Origin: Methanoculleus chikugoensis
Lineage (GTDB): Archaea > Halobacteriota > Methanomicrobia > Methanomicrobiales > Methanoculleaceae
Reading direction: 5' to 3'
Assembly (NCBI RefSeq): GCF_900095385.1
Contig: NZ_FMID01000047.1
Span: forward strand, 46,948 to 110,947
DNA length: 64,000 nt
Shown here: one piece after another, positions 33,815 through 41,767 of the stretch
How positions within the stretch are numbered: position 1 is the first letter of the stretch
How the letters are laid out: the number at the start of each line of letters is the position of its first letter
Notes under the pieces: model-generated
What the model was told of the DNA's origin: nothing
The model's input: the letters and a program-made list of their open reading frames with translations, nothing else
Database searches by the model: none
Position numbers and translations under genes: made by a program

Positions 33815-33943
33815 TCAGTAAACGATCGTATTGTCCGGTTTCGGCTCGTCCTTTTCTTGCTTCCGCGTGATGATGAGATCGTCTGCACCCCAGCAGAACC
33901 TGTCCGCGGGGTTAGGCATCTTCTTCTCCGTCTCGTCTGCCAT
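33815..33943 (-). CDS. Small 42-residue protein, unannotated type
   Basis: An ATG at 33943 follows a strong GAGGAGG ribosome site (about 9 bases upstream), and a TATA box lies at 33996-34003. The product starts MADETEKKMPNP, continues ADRFCWGADDLIITRKQ and ends ...DNTIVY, charged, with one Cys. There is no membrane segment. The combination of promoter, ribosome site and tight codon bias makes a real gene likely although it is short. No family recognised. Confidence 0.6.
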   Translation of the reverse strand: MADETEKKMPNPADRFCWGADDLIITRKQEKDEPKPDNTIVY

Positions 33944-33995
33944 GTCGATTAATCCTCCTCTCGGGGTCTCCCCATTGGGGCATTAGGCGGTTCTT

Positions 33996-34003
33996 CTTTA
34001 TAT
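33996..34003 (-). promoter_or_regulatory. TATA box of the 42-residue gene
   Basis: On the reverse strand the sequence reads ATATAAAG, about 53 bases before the ATG at 33943, giving a leader of about 25-30 bases that contains GAGGAGG. Confidence 0.5.
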
Positions 34004-34153
34004 TCCCATGGAAAACCGCCTCATAACATCTCCGCTCCCGCTCCTGCAGCAGGGAGGGGAGGCGATTCGGGCGGTGCCGCAACCCTGCCACGGGGCAGAC
34101 TCGAACCCCTTTTATCCTCCTGCTCCAACCCTGAACCAGGGAGAGGCATCGTT

Positions 34154-34642
34154 ATGGATACGCGCACCTTCACCGTAAAACCGGTCGGCATCGTGCATGC
34201 CGACGATGAATCGTTCTCGATCGAGGTTGCCGGGCCGTTCCGGCCCGCGCTCCAGGAACTGGAGGGGTTCAGCCATATCGTCGTGCTCTGGTGGAGCGAC
34301 CGGGTCGATACGCCGGAGTGCCGGAGCGAGACGGTCTGCAAAAAACCGTACACGAGGGGGCCGGAAACGGTCGGGATCTTCGCCACCCGGTCACCCGTCC
34401 GGCCGAACCCGATCGCGCTCTCGGTGGTTCCGGTCGTGGATATCGATACTGCATCGGGCATCATCAGGGTCGCGTATATCGATGCCGACGACGCGACGCC
34501 GGTGCTGGACATCAAGCCCTATCTCCCGGCCACCGAACGGGTTCGGGAAGTGGGTGTGCCTGCCTGGTCGTCTCACTGGCCGCAGTGGTACGAAGAGAAC
34601 CCGGGGTTCGACTGGGCGGCGGAGTTCACCTTCGAGGAATAA
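34154..34642 (+). CDS. trmO: tRNA-Thr m6t6A37 methyltransferase TrmO family (TsaA/UPF0066)
   Basis: 162 residues. Beta-barrel TsaA-like SAM enzyme: VKPVGIVHADDESFSIEV, LEGFSHIVVLWWSDRVD, GIFATRSPVRPNPIALSVV (the family signature) and DIKPYLPATERV near the end. TrmO methylates t6A37 in tRNA-Thr. Archaeal members are of similar size but the exact target is not always proven. A CTTTTATC element and a GGGAGAGG ribosome site precede the ATG. It converges on the DUF2795 gene. Confidence 0.85.
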   Translation: MDTRTFTVKPVGIVHADDESFSIEVAGPFRPALQELEGFSHIVVLWWSDRVDTPECRSETVCKKPYTRGPETVGIFATRSPVRPNPIALSVVPVVDIDTASGIIRVAYIDADDATPVLDIKPYLPATERVREVGVPAWSSHWPQWYEENPGFDWAAEFTFEE

Positions 34643-34691
34643 GGGATACAAAGAATCGCGACTGACGCCGCGGTGCAAAAAATATGTGGGG

Positions 34692-34946
34692 TTATTTAAC
34701 CCTGCCGAACTCCCGGCTCACGTCTGCTGCGGACTGGAAAGACTTGTCCTGGAACATCTCGAGGACCTGGATCACCGCGTCGGGTGCGTTGTTCTTCCGT
34801 GCGTGGCTGATCAGGTCCTGCTTACCGGCGGGGTAGTCCATACCGCTGAGGAACTTCTGGAATGCGGATGCACTCAGTTCCTGGACGGAGGAAGCCTGTG
34901 CTGCAGAGGCCATTCCGCCTTTAACTGAAGGTCTCTCTTCTGCCAT
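34692..34946 (-). CDS. DUF2795 protein
   Basis: 84 residues from the ATG at 34946 (MAEERPSVKGGMASAAQASS); the longer frame to 35099 has low-complexity start. The conserved part reads SASAFQKFLSGMDYPAGKQD, LISHARKNNAPDAVIQVLEM and ends ...REFGRV, the DUF2795 helical domain (PF11387). A GGTGAG ribosome site lies before the ATG. The family is small, abundant in methanogens and halophiles, and of unknown function; a stress or nucleic-acid role has been suggested only by context. Confidence 0.8.
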   Translation of the reverse strand: MAEERPSVKGGMASAAQASSVQELSASAFQKFLSGMDYPAGKQDLISHARKNNAPDAVIQVLEMFQDKSFQSAADVSREFGRVK

Positions 34947-35320
34947 AGTTCTCACCACCTCATTTACCTGCATCCCGCATCGCGAGACACAGGCCGCCAC
35001 CATAGCTCCGATCAAATAAAAACGTTGCTGTCGCGTTTGGAGAAAATACCTGCAATACGACGAGAGGGAGTTTCGGGCTGGGGGTGGTGGCGGCTGCACC
35101 GGGCGGGCAGGTCACCCATCCTGCCGCACAATCGCACGGGAGATAGCCTCATGACGGGAGAGCCAGCATTCCGGATCCGTACCCGGTCACGTCGGAACGC
35201 CTGCAACGACAGGAACCGGGAACGGAACCGTCCATACCGGACAATCAGAGGTGAGGTTCGCATGAACCCCGACTCTTCAAAAATGTGAGATATTCGGAAT
35301 ACTGTTCTTCGGGGATATGC

Positions 35321-35581
35321 CTAGTACCGCCTGAAGTCGCTTCTCGGTCTCGGGGGCCGAGCTTCGTCGATCTTCATGGTACGGCCTTCGAATACGGTGT
35401 TGTTCAGGGCTTCCTTTGCTGCCTCAGCCTCTTCGGGGCTGGACATCTCGACAAACCCGAACCCTTTGCGCTCGATGACTCTGACGTCGTTCACCGTCCC
35501 GTACTGGCTGAACAGTTCTTTCAGTTGCTCTTCATTTACCGAGTAGGTGAGGTTACCGACGTACAGCTTGTTGCTTTCCAT
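35321..35581 (-). CDS. RNA-binding protein with single RRM
   Basis: 86 residues. RNP2 is LYVGNL (6-11) and RNP1 is KGFGFVEM (39-46), with aromatic residues in the binding positions. The C-terminal tail RPPRPRSDFRRY is Arg/Pro-rich. Short single-RRM proteins of this type are well known in cyanobacteria and some bacteria (cold response), while RRM domains are uncommon in archaea. The gene stands alone. A horizontal origin is possible, but base composition is similar to that of its neighbours. Confidence 0.9.
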   Translation of the reverse strand: MESNKLYVGNLTYSVNEEQLKELFSQYGTVNDVRVIERKGFGFVEMSSPEEAEAAKEALNNTVFEGRTMKIDEARPPRPRSDFRRY

Positions 35582-35848
35582 TCAAAGATCCTCTTCACAC
35601 ATGTACGCTCAAACCTTAATTATTCTTCGGAAGAAAAACCGGAGAGCGGTTTGGAGTCAACTCTCCCGGCAGGTGGCCGCACTCGCTGCCGGCATCATGC
35701 CTCTAAACCGGAAGGCCGTCCACTCTGTGGTCGCGGTTGTGCGGATCTTCCCCGGGACAGATACCTTAATGGTGGCCCGGGTCATTGATATACACTCCCA
35801 GGAAAATATTGGGCGGGCCGCACCGCCGCCTGTTAGGGAGTTGATTAA

Positions 35849-36166
35849 CTGACAAATACACGAGGGACACAGAATAACGAAGGCAACGAGATCATTCGCG
35901 TACGGTTGCCGAAGAAACGGAATCGCGAGATCTTCGGCCGAGCCGACCTGATGCTCGGAGCAAACCACATCCGCGTCCGCTGCGAGGACGGCGTCACGCG
36001 CACGGGAAGAATAAAGGGCAAGATCAAGAAGCGGCTCTGGATACGCGAAGGCGACCTCCTGATTGTCGTCCCCTGGAGTTTCCAGGATGAGAAGTGCGAT
36101 ATCGTCTACCGGTACATCAGGCCCCAGGTAGACTGGCTCAAAAAGCACAACTATCTCAGTCAATAA
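35849..36166 (+). CDS. Translation initiation factor aIF1A, apparent CTG start
   Basis: 105 residues if started at CTG 35849. The S1-like OB fold is plain: RVRLPKKRNREIFGRADLML, ANHIRVRCEDGVTRTGRIKG and RLWIREGDLLIVVPWS, ending with the VDWLKKHNYL tail. Homologues begin before RVRLPKK, so the TTG at 35906 is too late; the frame upstream is closed by TAA at 35846. A GGGAG ribosome site lies eight bases before the CTG. aIF1A promotes start-codon scanning and mRNA binding on the 30S subunit. Confidence 0.85.
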   Translation: MTNTRGTQNNEGNEIIRVRLPKKRNREIFGRADLMLGANHIRVRCEDGVTRTGRIKGKIKKRLWIREGDLLIVVPWSFQDEKCDIVYRYIRPQVDWLKKHNYLSQ

Positions 36167-36244
36167 CCCCCGCATTTTGCGCGCCGGGGCTTGAGGCATC
36201 GTCGCCTGTCTCCGGCAGGGCTCCGTACCTGATCGGGGGCGAAC

Positions 36245-36838
36245 TCAATCCGGGTTTTGTCCTTTTCGGGAATCGTTAGCGATAGCCCCCGAGATATCCG
36301 CCGCGATATCGGTATGCACCAGTACGAACGTTCTGCTCACCGACGCCGTTACGCTTGCCGCTATCTGCATGGTGAGCATGATGAGACGCAGGGCATCCTG
36401 GATCGTTCCCCCTTCCCACATCCCCCGGATGCACTGGTTGGCAACCTCTTTCGTGATATCGTTTCCCAGCACCACGAAGTTGCTCGCTCTCCCCCTCTGC
36501 GTCACCCGCAGCCGTGAATCGACGACATCGGCGATCGCGTACCTCCCCTTCGTAGCATAGAGCCTCCTTCTTGAGGTCTTCACCCCCTCCGTCTCGGTCA
36601 CCTCGCCGACGAGCACCCCGTCCCGCTGCGAGACCTTGGCTTTGTCGTCCCGGACCCGGACCGTCACCCCGATCGCGTCCGCCCGCTCCGCGAGGTCTCT
36701 GTCGGAGGCGATCGAACCGCCGTAGAGTTCGCGCTCCAGCTCTTCGATGAGGGAATCGTCCCCTCCGAACGCGATCTCTCGCATATCTCCCGCCATCACG
36801 GCGCCCTGTTCTCCGATGAAAGCAATCACAAGCGTCAT
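36245..36838 (-). CDS. DUF2121 family protein (methanogen, Ntn-hydrolase-like)
   Basis: 197 residues from the ATG at 36838; the extra MRVRG upstream has no ribosome site. The start TLVIAFIGEQGAVMAGDMRE has the shape of an Ntn-hydrolase/proteasome beta N terminus, though with Thr as the second residue. The middle has REIAFGGDDSLIEELERELY, and the end has GTIQDALRLIMLTMQIAAS. The family is nearly confined to methanogens and has no known activity. Confidence 0.75.
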   Translation of the reverse strand: MTLVIAFIGEQGAVMAGDMREIAFGGDDSLIEELERELYGGSIASDRDLAERADAIGVTVRVRDDKAKVSQRDGVLVGEVTETEGVKTSRRRLYATKGRYAIADVVDSRLRVTQRGRASNFVVLGNDITKEVANQCIRGMWEGGTIQDALRLIMLTMQIAASVTASVSRTFVLVHTDIAADISGAIANDSRKGQNPD

Positions 36839-37217
36839 ACCACGAACCCTCAACCCCCGCCACGGTGCGGGAGGCTGCGCTCATCCCAACTCCTCCGTAC
36901 CCGTATCAATCTGTCGATGCCCCTCTGGACAGCCGTTTCACGCCGGGCGTTCTGCAGTCCGGAGAACGCCTCCCGGGCAAGATGCCCGGCAGGCCCGGGC
37001 GTGAAAAACATTCGCAGATTGCAGCGGGAGTAGAAACGATCTTCATACGTACGTATATACTGAAATTCAAGGACACTGTGATATCCGGGAATTCCGGATA
37101 TTATGTTCAAAGGTACATAAAAATGCCTGAAATCGCTGACTGCCTATTTAGATCTATTAAAATCTGATATATTGACTCTACATCATTTTTTGGTAATGAA
37201 TAAATTAATATACTAAA
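36839..37217. other. Intergenic region with hairpins
   Basis: About 380 bases. It contains CGGGCAAGATGCCCGGCAGG CCCGGGCG (about 36973-37000), able to fold, and the near-palindrome ATATCCGGGAATTCCGGATAT at 37081-37101. The right end is AT-rich and holds TATA-like TTAATATAC at 37204-37212 for the HAMP gene. No gene is supported. Confidence 0.5.
37081..37101. promoter_or_regulatory. Near-perfect palindrome upstream of the HAMP gene
   Basis: ATATCCGGGAATTCCGGATAT is a 21-base palindrome with one offset base. It lies about 120 bases before the HAMP/roadblock genes. It could be an operator or a hairpin; nothing further can be read. Confidence 0.4.
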
Positions 37218-37664
37218 ATGGGGAAATACTCTCTCATGGCTGATACCTTCTCGCAGGAGATCGGGGTGTTCCAGGACGGCCTCACTATCCAGATCCCGAT
37301 CTTCTACAAACTTATGGCGAGCATGCTCACCGTTGCGGTCATCCCCATCTTCCTGCTGGGAATCGTCTCGGCGGGGGACACCGGGAGCGTCATCGCCACG
37401 CTCGGCCTGCAGAACAGCATCATCATCATGACCCTGCTCACGGTCTTCGTGGTCTTTATGTGGAGTTTCTTCCTTGCAAAGAGCATCACGAACCCCATCG
37501 AGCAGCTATCGAAGGCCGCGACCAGTGCAAGCCAGGGCGATCTCACAAACGTCGAGATCACGGTGACGAGCAACGATGAGATCGGCGAACTCGCAGTCGC
37601 GTTCAACCGCCTGATCAACTCCTACATGATCCTCGACACCCTTGCCAAGGACGACGCCGAGTAG
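37218..37664 (+). CDS. Membrane HAMP-domain protein without output domain
   Basis: 148 residues. Two membrane helices (about 30-52 and 66-88) are followed by a HAMP domain (ITNPIEQLSKAATSASQGDL, then DEIGELAVAFNRLINSY) and a short tail. There is no kinase, methyl-accepting or cyclase domain. It starts at ATG 37218 or, for a leaderless mRNA from the TATA at 37204, at Met7 (37236). A roadblock gene follows 62 bases later, so the two probably form a membrane-linked signalling pair. Confidence 0.82.
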   Translation: MGKYSLMADTFSQEIGVFQDGLTIQIPIFYKLMASMLTVAVIPIFLLGIVSAGDTGSVIATLGLQNSIIIMTLLTVFVVFMWSFFLAKSITNPIEQLSKAATSASQGDLTNVEITVTSNDEIGELAVAFNRLINSYMILDTLAKDDAE

Positions 37665-37726
37665 GGGAAACGGGCGGTGAAGACGCTTGTTTTCGACAGA
37701 TTGGATGCGGTCGGGCAGGGTTACGA

Positions 37727-38506
37727 ATGACGGATAATTTGCCGGACGGAACGGCCATCGGAGAGATGCAGGCGCCGCTCCGATGGATCTTCTCCCACAC
37801 GACCCGTTTTTCCGGAGTGGTACGGATCAGGATGCAGGACGGAGAGGGGTTTATGCTGGTGCGGAAGGGAGAACCTCTCGCCGCACAGTTCATGCACCCG
37901 CTGAAGTCCCTGAGCGGGCCGTCGGCGTTGAAGTACTTCGGCAGTCAGCCGATCCTCGACTTCGGCCTCTACCGGTACGAGCCCGGGGAGATGCAAGCGG
38001 CTCTCGCTGTATCGGCAGAGATGCAGGCCCTCCTGCAGCCCGGCAACGGCTCTCCCGTGACAGGCCAGTCCGCGGAGAACGACGGGCAAGAAGATGTCGT
38101 GGCCGAAACTGTGGAGAACGAGAGGCAGGAAGATACCGGGGCCGGGGCCGCGGAGCACGAAGTCGCTGCATCTTCCGGGGATGAACCCGATCCGTTCGGG
38201 GCGCTGCTCCGGCATCCCGGGGTGACCGCCGTTGCCTGTTTTGCCGACGGCCTCTGCACCTCATCGGTCGGGAAGATCGATGCCGACTATACCGTCGCCG
38301 TTGCCGAAGACCTGCTCCGGTGGGCGTTCCGCCTGGAATCGATTGCACCGTCACACGGGGAATTCGTACAGATGACAATCTTTTATCGCGACGGAAACAT
38401 CATTGTCGCTCCCTACGGCAATGAATATCTCTGTATCATTACCCGGCCGGAGGTGCAGTTCGGTCGGATACGGCGGATGATCAGGGAGATGCAGGGCAGG
38501 GTCTGA
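37727..38506 (+). CDS. Protein with N-terminal DUF4388/PATAN-like and C-terminal roadblock domains
   Basis: 259 residues. The N-terminal third (LRWIFSHTTRFSGVVRIRM, FMLVRKGEPLAAQFMHP, SALKYFGSQ) resembles the DUF4388/PATAN fold. An acidic, low-complexity linker (about 105-150) follows, then a roadblock/LC7 domain (HPGVTAVACFADGLCTSSVG, VAEDLLRWAF, ...FYRDGNIIVAPYGNEYLCII). Roadblock proteins regulate small Ras-like GTPases such as MglA, but no GTPase gene is near. Together with the HAMP protein it may be a signal relay. Confidence 0.78.
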   Translation: MTDNLPDGTAIGEMQAPLRWIFSHTTRFSGVVRIRMQDGEGFMLVRKGEPLAAQFMHPLKSLSGPSALKYFGSQPILDFGLYRYEPGEMQAALAVSAEMQALLQPGNGSPVTGQSAENDGQEDVVAETVENERQEDTGAGAAEHEVAASSGDEPDPFGALLRHPGVTAVACFADGLCTSSVGKIDADYTVAVAEDLLRWAFRLESIAPSHGEFVQMTIFYRDGNIIVAPYGNEYLCIITRPEVQFGRIRRMIREMQGRV

Positions 38507-38734
38507 ACATCTCCCGCACTGAACCTCTGAAATACCCATCCGTTTCAGTGGACTGTCCTGTCCGAATCAGCAGTATTTTGCTGTTCCAGCAGCAGAATAA
38601 CCATTTTATAATAGTTGTTCCATTCACCCGCCCCTCATGGCAAGACGGATGGCGGCAGGATGGAGCGGAGATACCCCTGCCCGGCAGCGGATGCACGGGG
38701 TGCCCGATGACCCGGACGACCCGGGGGGTTGGCT

Positions 38735-39064
38735 ATGACCGGCAAGAAGCGACGGACAAAACGCGGTCTTGCATTGGCAGACGAAGCGACCCGGCAGCGG
38801 GTCGCGAAGATCGGCGGGATGGCGCCGCACACCGAACGGGGTCTTCGGGCGGCAAGCATTGAGACCCGGCAGCGGGTCGCGAGCGCCGGGGGCAGGGCAC
38901 CGCACACCGAGCGGGGTCTTCAGGCCGCCGACGAAGAGACACGGAAGCGTGTTGCACGGGCCGGCGGCAGAACACCGCATGGGGAGCGGGGCACCGGGGA
39001 GGGGCGAAGGAGGGGGGCCCGTAAGGGCAACCGCTCCGGGATCGCCCCGGAGGTCTCCCTATAG
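38735..39064 (+). CDS. KGG-like repeat protein with three 25-residue repeats
   Basis: 109 residues from the ATG at 38735 (a TTG six bases earlier is in the same frame). After MTGKKRRTK there are three tandem 25-residue units of the form RGL.A.DE.TRQRVA..GG.APHTE, then a Gly/Arg-rich tail. The GG-x-APH pattern recalls the stress-induced KGG motif (PF10685), in which several units share one Lys/Gly core. It is strongly basic and likely to bind nucleic acid or acidic polymers. No operon partner. Confidence 0.65.
   Translation: MTGKKRRTKRGLALADEATRQRVAKIGGMAPHTERGLRAASIETRQRVASAGGRAPHTERGLQAADEETRKRVARAGGRTPHGERGTGEGRRRGARKGNRSGIAPEVSL
38762..38986 (+). repeat. Three direct 75-base repeats in the KGG-like gene
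   Basis: Units at 38762-38836, 38837-38911 and 38912-38986 begin CGCGGTCTT or CGGGGTCTT and keep the codon frame. The first two share ACCCGGCAGCGGGTCGCGA. Conservation is mostly at codon level with drift, so the repeats are old. Confidence 0.85.
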
Positions 39065-39086
39065 GAGGGCCCGGCGTCTCACGTGC

Positions 39087-41333
39087 TCACGGGGAGAAGA
39101 GATCGTCAGCTTCCTTCCCCTGCACCTGCGGGTTCCAGACCGGCGATTGCCGGGGTTTCGCCGTCGCCGGGTTTGGGGCGTATGCCGTCCCCGCGGCCTT
39201 CAGGAGCGACGGGTAGTACCGGGCGACGTACTCCTTCACCATCCGGCGGGATGAGAACCGGGGGCCGTTGCTCTTGATCGCCTCTTTCATCATCGTTACC
39301 CAGCCGTGGGGGGTACCGTCGATGGAACGGTCGTAGTAGAGCGGGACGACCTCGTTCTCCAGGAGGTCGTAGATCGCCCCGGCGTCGACGGCGTCTCTCG
39401 CCTCGCAGTCGGCTGCCGCTTCCCCGAACGCCCATCCGTTTCTGCCGTTGTAGCCTTCGATCCACCACCCGTCCATGATGGAGAGGTTCAGCACCCCGTT
39501 GAGCGACGCCTTCATCCCGCTCGTGCCGCTTGCCTCCATCGGGGGCAGGGGGTTGTTCAGCCAGACGTCGACGCCGTGCACCAGGTACCGGGCCACCTGG
39601 TCGTTGTAGTCCTCGATGAACGCGACCCGCCCTCCAAACTCCGCGTCCTGCGTGTAGCGGTAGATCTGCCGGAGCACTTCCTTGCCCTCGTTGTCGGCCG
39701 GGTGGGCTTTACCGGCGAAGATGATCTGGACGGGGCGCCAGGGGTTGTTCAGGATGCGTTTCAACCGGTCGAGATCCTCGAAAATGAGGTATGCACGCTT
39801 GTAGGTCGAGAACCGCCGGGCAAACCCGATCGTCAGGACGGAGGGGTTGAGGAACCCGCCTCCCGCTGCCGGGTTCGGCGCCCCGCCGGAGCGCGCCGTC
39901 CATCGGAGCCGTTCGCGCTCCCGGAGCCGGTTGATGAGTTTCGTCTTCAGCCGGAGATGCAGTTCCCAGAGTTCGGCGTCCGGGATCTCGTCGACGAGTT
40001 CCCATATCGCCGGGTCGTCGTGCTCCGGGAGCCAGTCGGGAGACGTCGGCCCGATATACCGGTCGTAGAGCGCCTTCATCCGGGGGTTCAGCCAGGTCGG
40101 CACGTGGACGCCGTTCGTGACGTAGTCGATGGGCGCCGCCGATTCCGTTGTCCCGGGCCAGAGGCATTGCCACATATCGGAGGCGACGGCCCCGTTTGCG
40201 CGCGAGACCCCATTATGATGCGCCGACGCGCGCAGGGCGAACGCGGTCATGTTGAATCCCGAGGCGGGGCTCTCCGGGTGGACGCCGAGCTGCAGGAACC
40301 TCGTCCGGTCGATGCCGAGCGCCGCGTAGTAGGGCGCGAAGTAGCGGTCGATGAGGTCGACGGAGAAGACGTCGTGGCCTGCAGGAACGGGCGTATGCGT
40401 GGTGAAGACGGAGGTCGCCCGCACCTCGCGGAGCGCCCCCTCAAACTCCATCCCCCGCTCGACCCGCTCGCGGATCCGTTCGAGCAGCGCGAACGCCGGG
40501 TGGCCTTCGTTCAGGTGCACCGCCGCGTACTCGATGCCGAGGGCGTGGAGCACCTTCCTCCCGCCGATGCCGAGGACGATCTCCTGCCGGAGCCGCTGCT
40601 CCCGGTCGCCGGCATAAAGACGGGACGATATGCCCCGGTTCTCGGGGTCGTTACAGGGGATATCCGTATCGAGGAGGTAGAGCGGGATCCTGCCGACCTG
40701 CACCTTCCGGGCGGCGACGTAGATGGGCGGGTCGATGTGGGGAACCCGGACCACCAGGTCTTCGCCGTCGGCATCGAGCACGGGGGTGACGGGCGCCGCA
40801 TCGCGGTCGAAGGGTTCGGTGACGTCCTCCTGCCAGCCGTCGGAGTTGACCTGCTGGTGCAGGTAGCCCTGCGAGTAGAGGAACCCGACGGCGACCATCG
40901 GGAATCCGAGGTCGCTTGCCTCCTTCAGGTGGTCTCCGGCGAGGAACCCGAGCCCCCCTGCGTAGATGGGAAGCGAGTGATGGAGCCCGTACTCCGCCGA
41001 GAAGTAGGCGACGGGAAGCGGGGATCGGTCGCCGTACTCTTCAGCAAACCAGGTTCCGGCGGCGCTCATGTACGTCCTGAACCGGTGCATGACGATCTCG
41101 TAGCGGTGGCAGTAGGCGGGGTCCGCCGCCGCCCGGTTCAGGAGCTCGACCGGGATCTCGCGCAGCATCCTGACCGGGTTGTGGGCGCTTGCTTTCCACG
41201 CCTGGTTGTTCAGTTACTTGAAGAGTGTCCGGGCTTCCGCGTTCCAGCTCCACCAGAGGTTGTATGCGAGGTCGACGAGTCCGGAGAGCCGCTCCGGGAC
41301 GTGATCGAACTGATCGTGTATGGAGTATTCCAT
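39087..41333 (-). pseudogene. glgP: Alpha-glucan phosphorylase with in-frame TAA at codon 40
   Basis: The start MEYSIHDQFDHVPERL (ATG 41333, after AAGGGGACAGGA) and ...NLWWSWNAEARTLFK are followed by TAA at 41214-41216, then the same frame continues LNNQAWKASAHNPVRM and the rest of a GT35 phosphorylase. Typical features: YFSAEYGLHHSLPIYAGGLG, and the PLP-Lys region PPMEASGTSGMKASLNG. The full length would be 748 codons. A later ATG (41168) gives 693 residues without the N-terminal DUF3417 piece. It degrades storage glucan to glucose-1-phosphate. Dead, mis-sequenced or re-started: undecided. Confidence 0.82.
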
Positions 41334-41375
41334 GAATCCTGTCCCCTTTTGGTTGGTGTACTGTCCCTGTTTATT

Positions 41376-41385
41376 ATTATATATG
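41376..41385 (-). promoter_or_regulatory. glgP: TATA box of glgP
   Basis: Reverse-strand CATATATAAT lies about 45 bases before the glgP ATG (41333), giving a leader of some 20 bases. It is flanked upstream by a perfect palindrome at 41393-41416. Confidence 0.55.
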
Positions 41386-41392
41386 TTTTCAT

Positions 41393-41416
41393 ATTTTCTC
41401 AAAATAGTGAGAAAAT
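41393..41416. promoter_or_regulatory. Perfect 8-bp palindrome upstream of the glgP TATA box
   Basis: ATTTTCTC-AAAATAGT-GAGAAAAT. The arms are perfect, the spacer eight bases, and the site lies seven bases upstream of the TATA box, over the BRE. A regulator binding here would control glgP separately from the genes upstream in the cluster. Confidence 0.55.
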
Positions 41417-41644
41417 AAAAAATAGGTGTTAATATGGTGCTTGTTGAGAGGCGTCAGGATCTGAGCGGCGATCCTGGTGAATGGTGCGCCGGGCGTCTGC
41501 GGGATGGATGAAGGGAAGGGGCTGGGGGTGCAAGGGGTTGCTCGGCCACTTCCTGTTGTGATTCTCCCACGGGGCGATACGGTGACGATGTAGGGCGGGT
41601 TTAACTCCTCTGTTGGTTGCTTCGTTCTTACCTGTTGCATATGG

Positions 41645-41767
41645 TGTGCACGGATTCCCACTGGATATCGCCACTAGGGGTGGGGCTGACGGGGAGGGGG
41701 GAGCATCCCCCCTCCCCTGTCTCCACGTTGTAATGAATCTCTGTAACCCTCAACACCCCCCCTCACC
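41645..41767 (-). repeat. Palindromic GC-rich intergenic repeat, copy D
   Basis: Shows CACGGATTCCCACTGGATATC GCCACTAGGGG, then GGGGCTGACGGGGAGGGGGG, AGCATCCCCCCTCCCC and a TGTCTCCACGTTGTAATGAA tail. It is the half-length form in reverse orientation, lying between glgP and malQ. Confidence 0.75.

Noticed and set aside
35547..35852. Forward 101-codon frame before aIF1A
   Set aside because: It has no ribosome site, covers the antisense start of the RRM gene and has no protein family features.
39306..41432. A 708-codon forward frame opposite glgP
   Set aside because: Shadow frame; no domain, low-complexity Val/Arg/Asp composition, and the opposite strand holds a clear GT35 phosphorylase.
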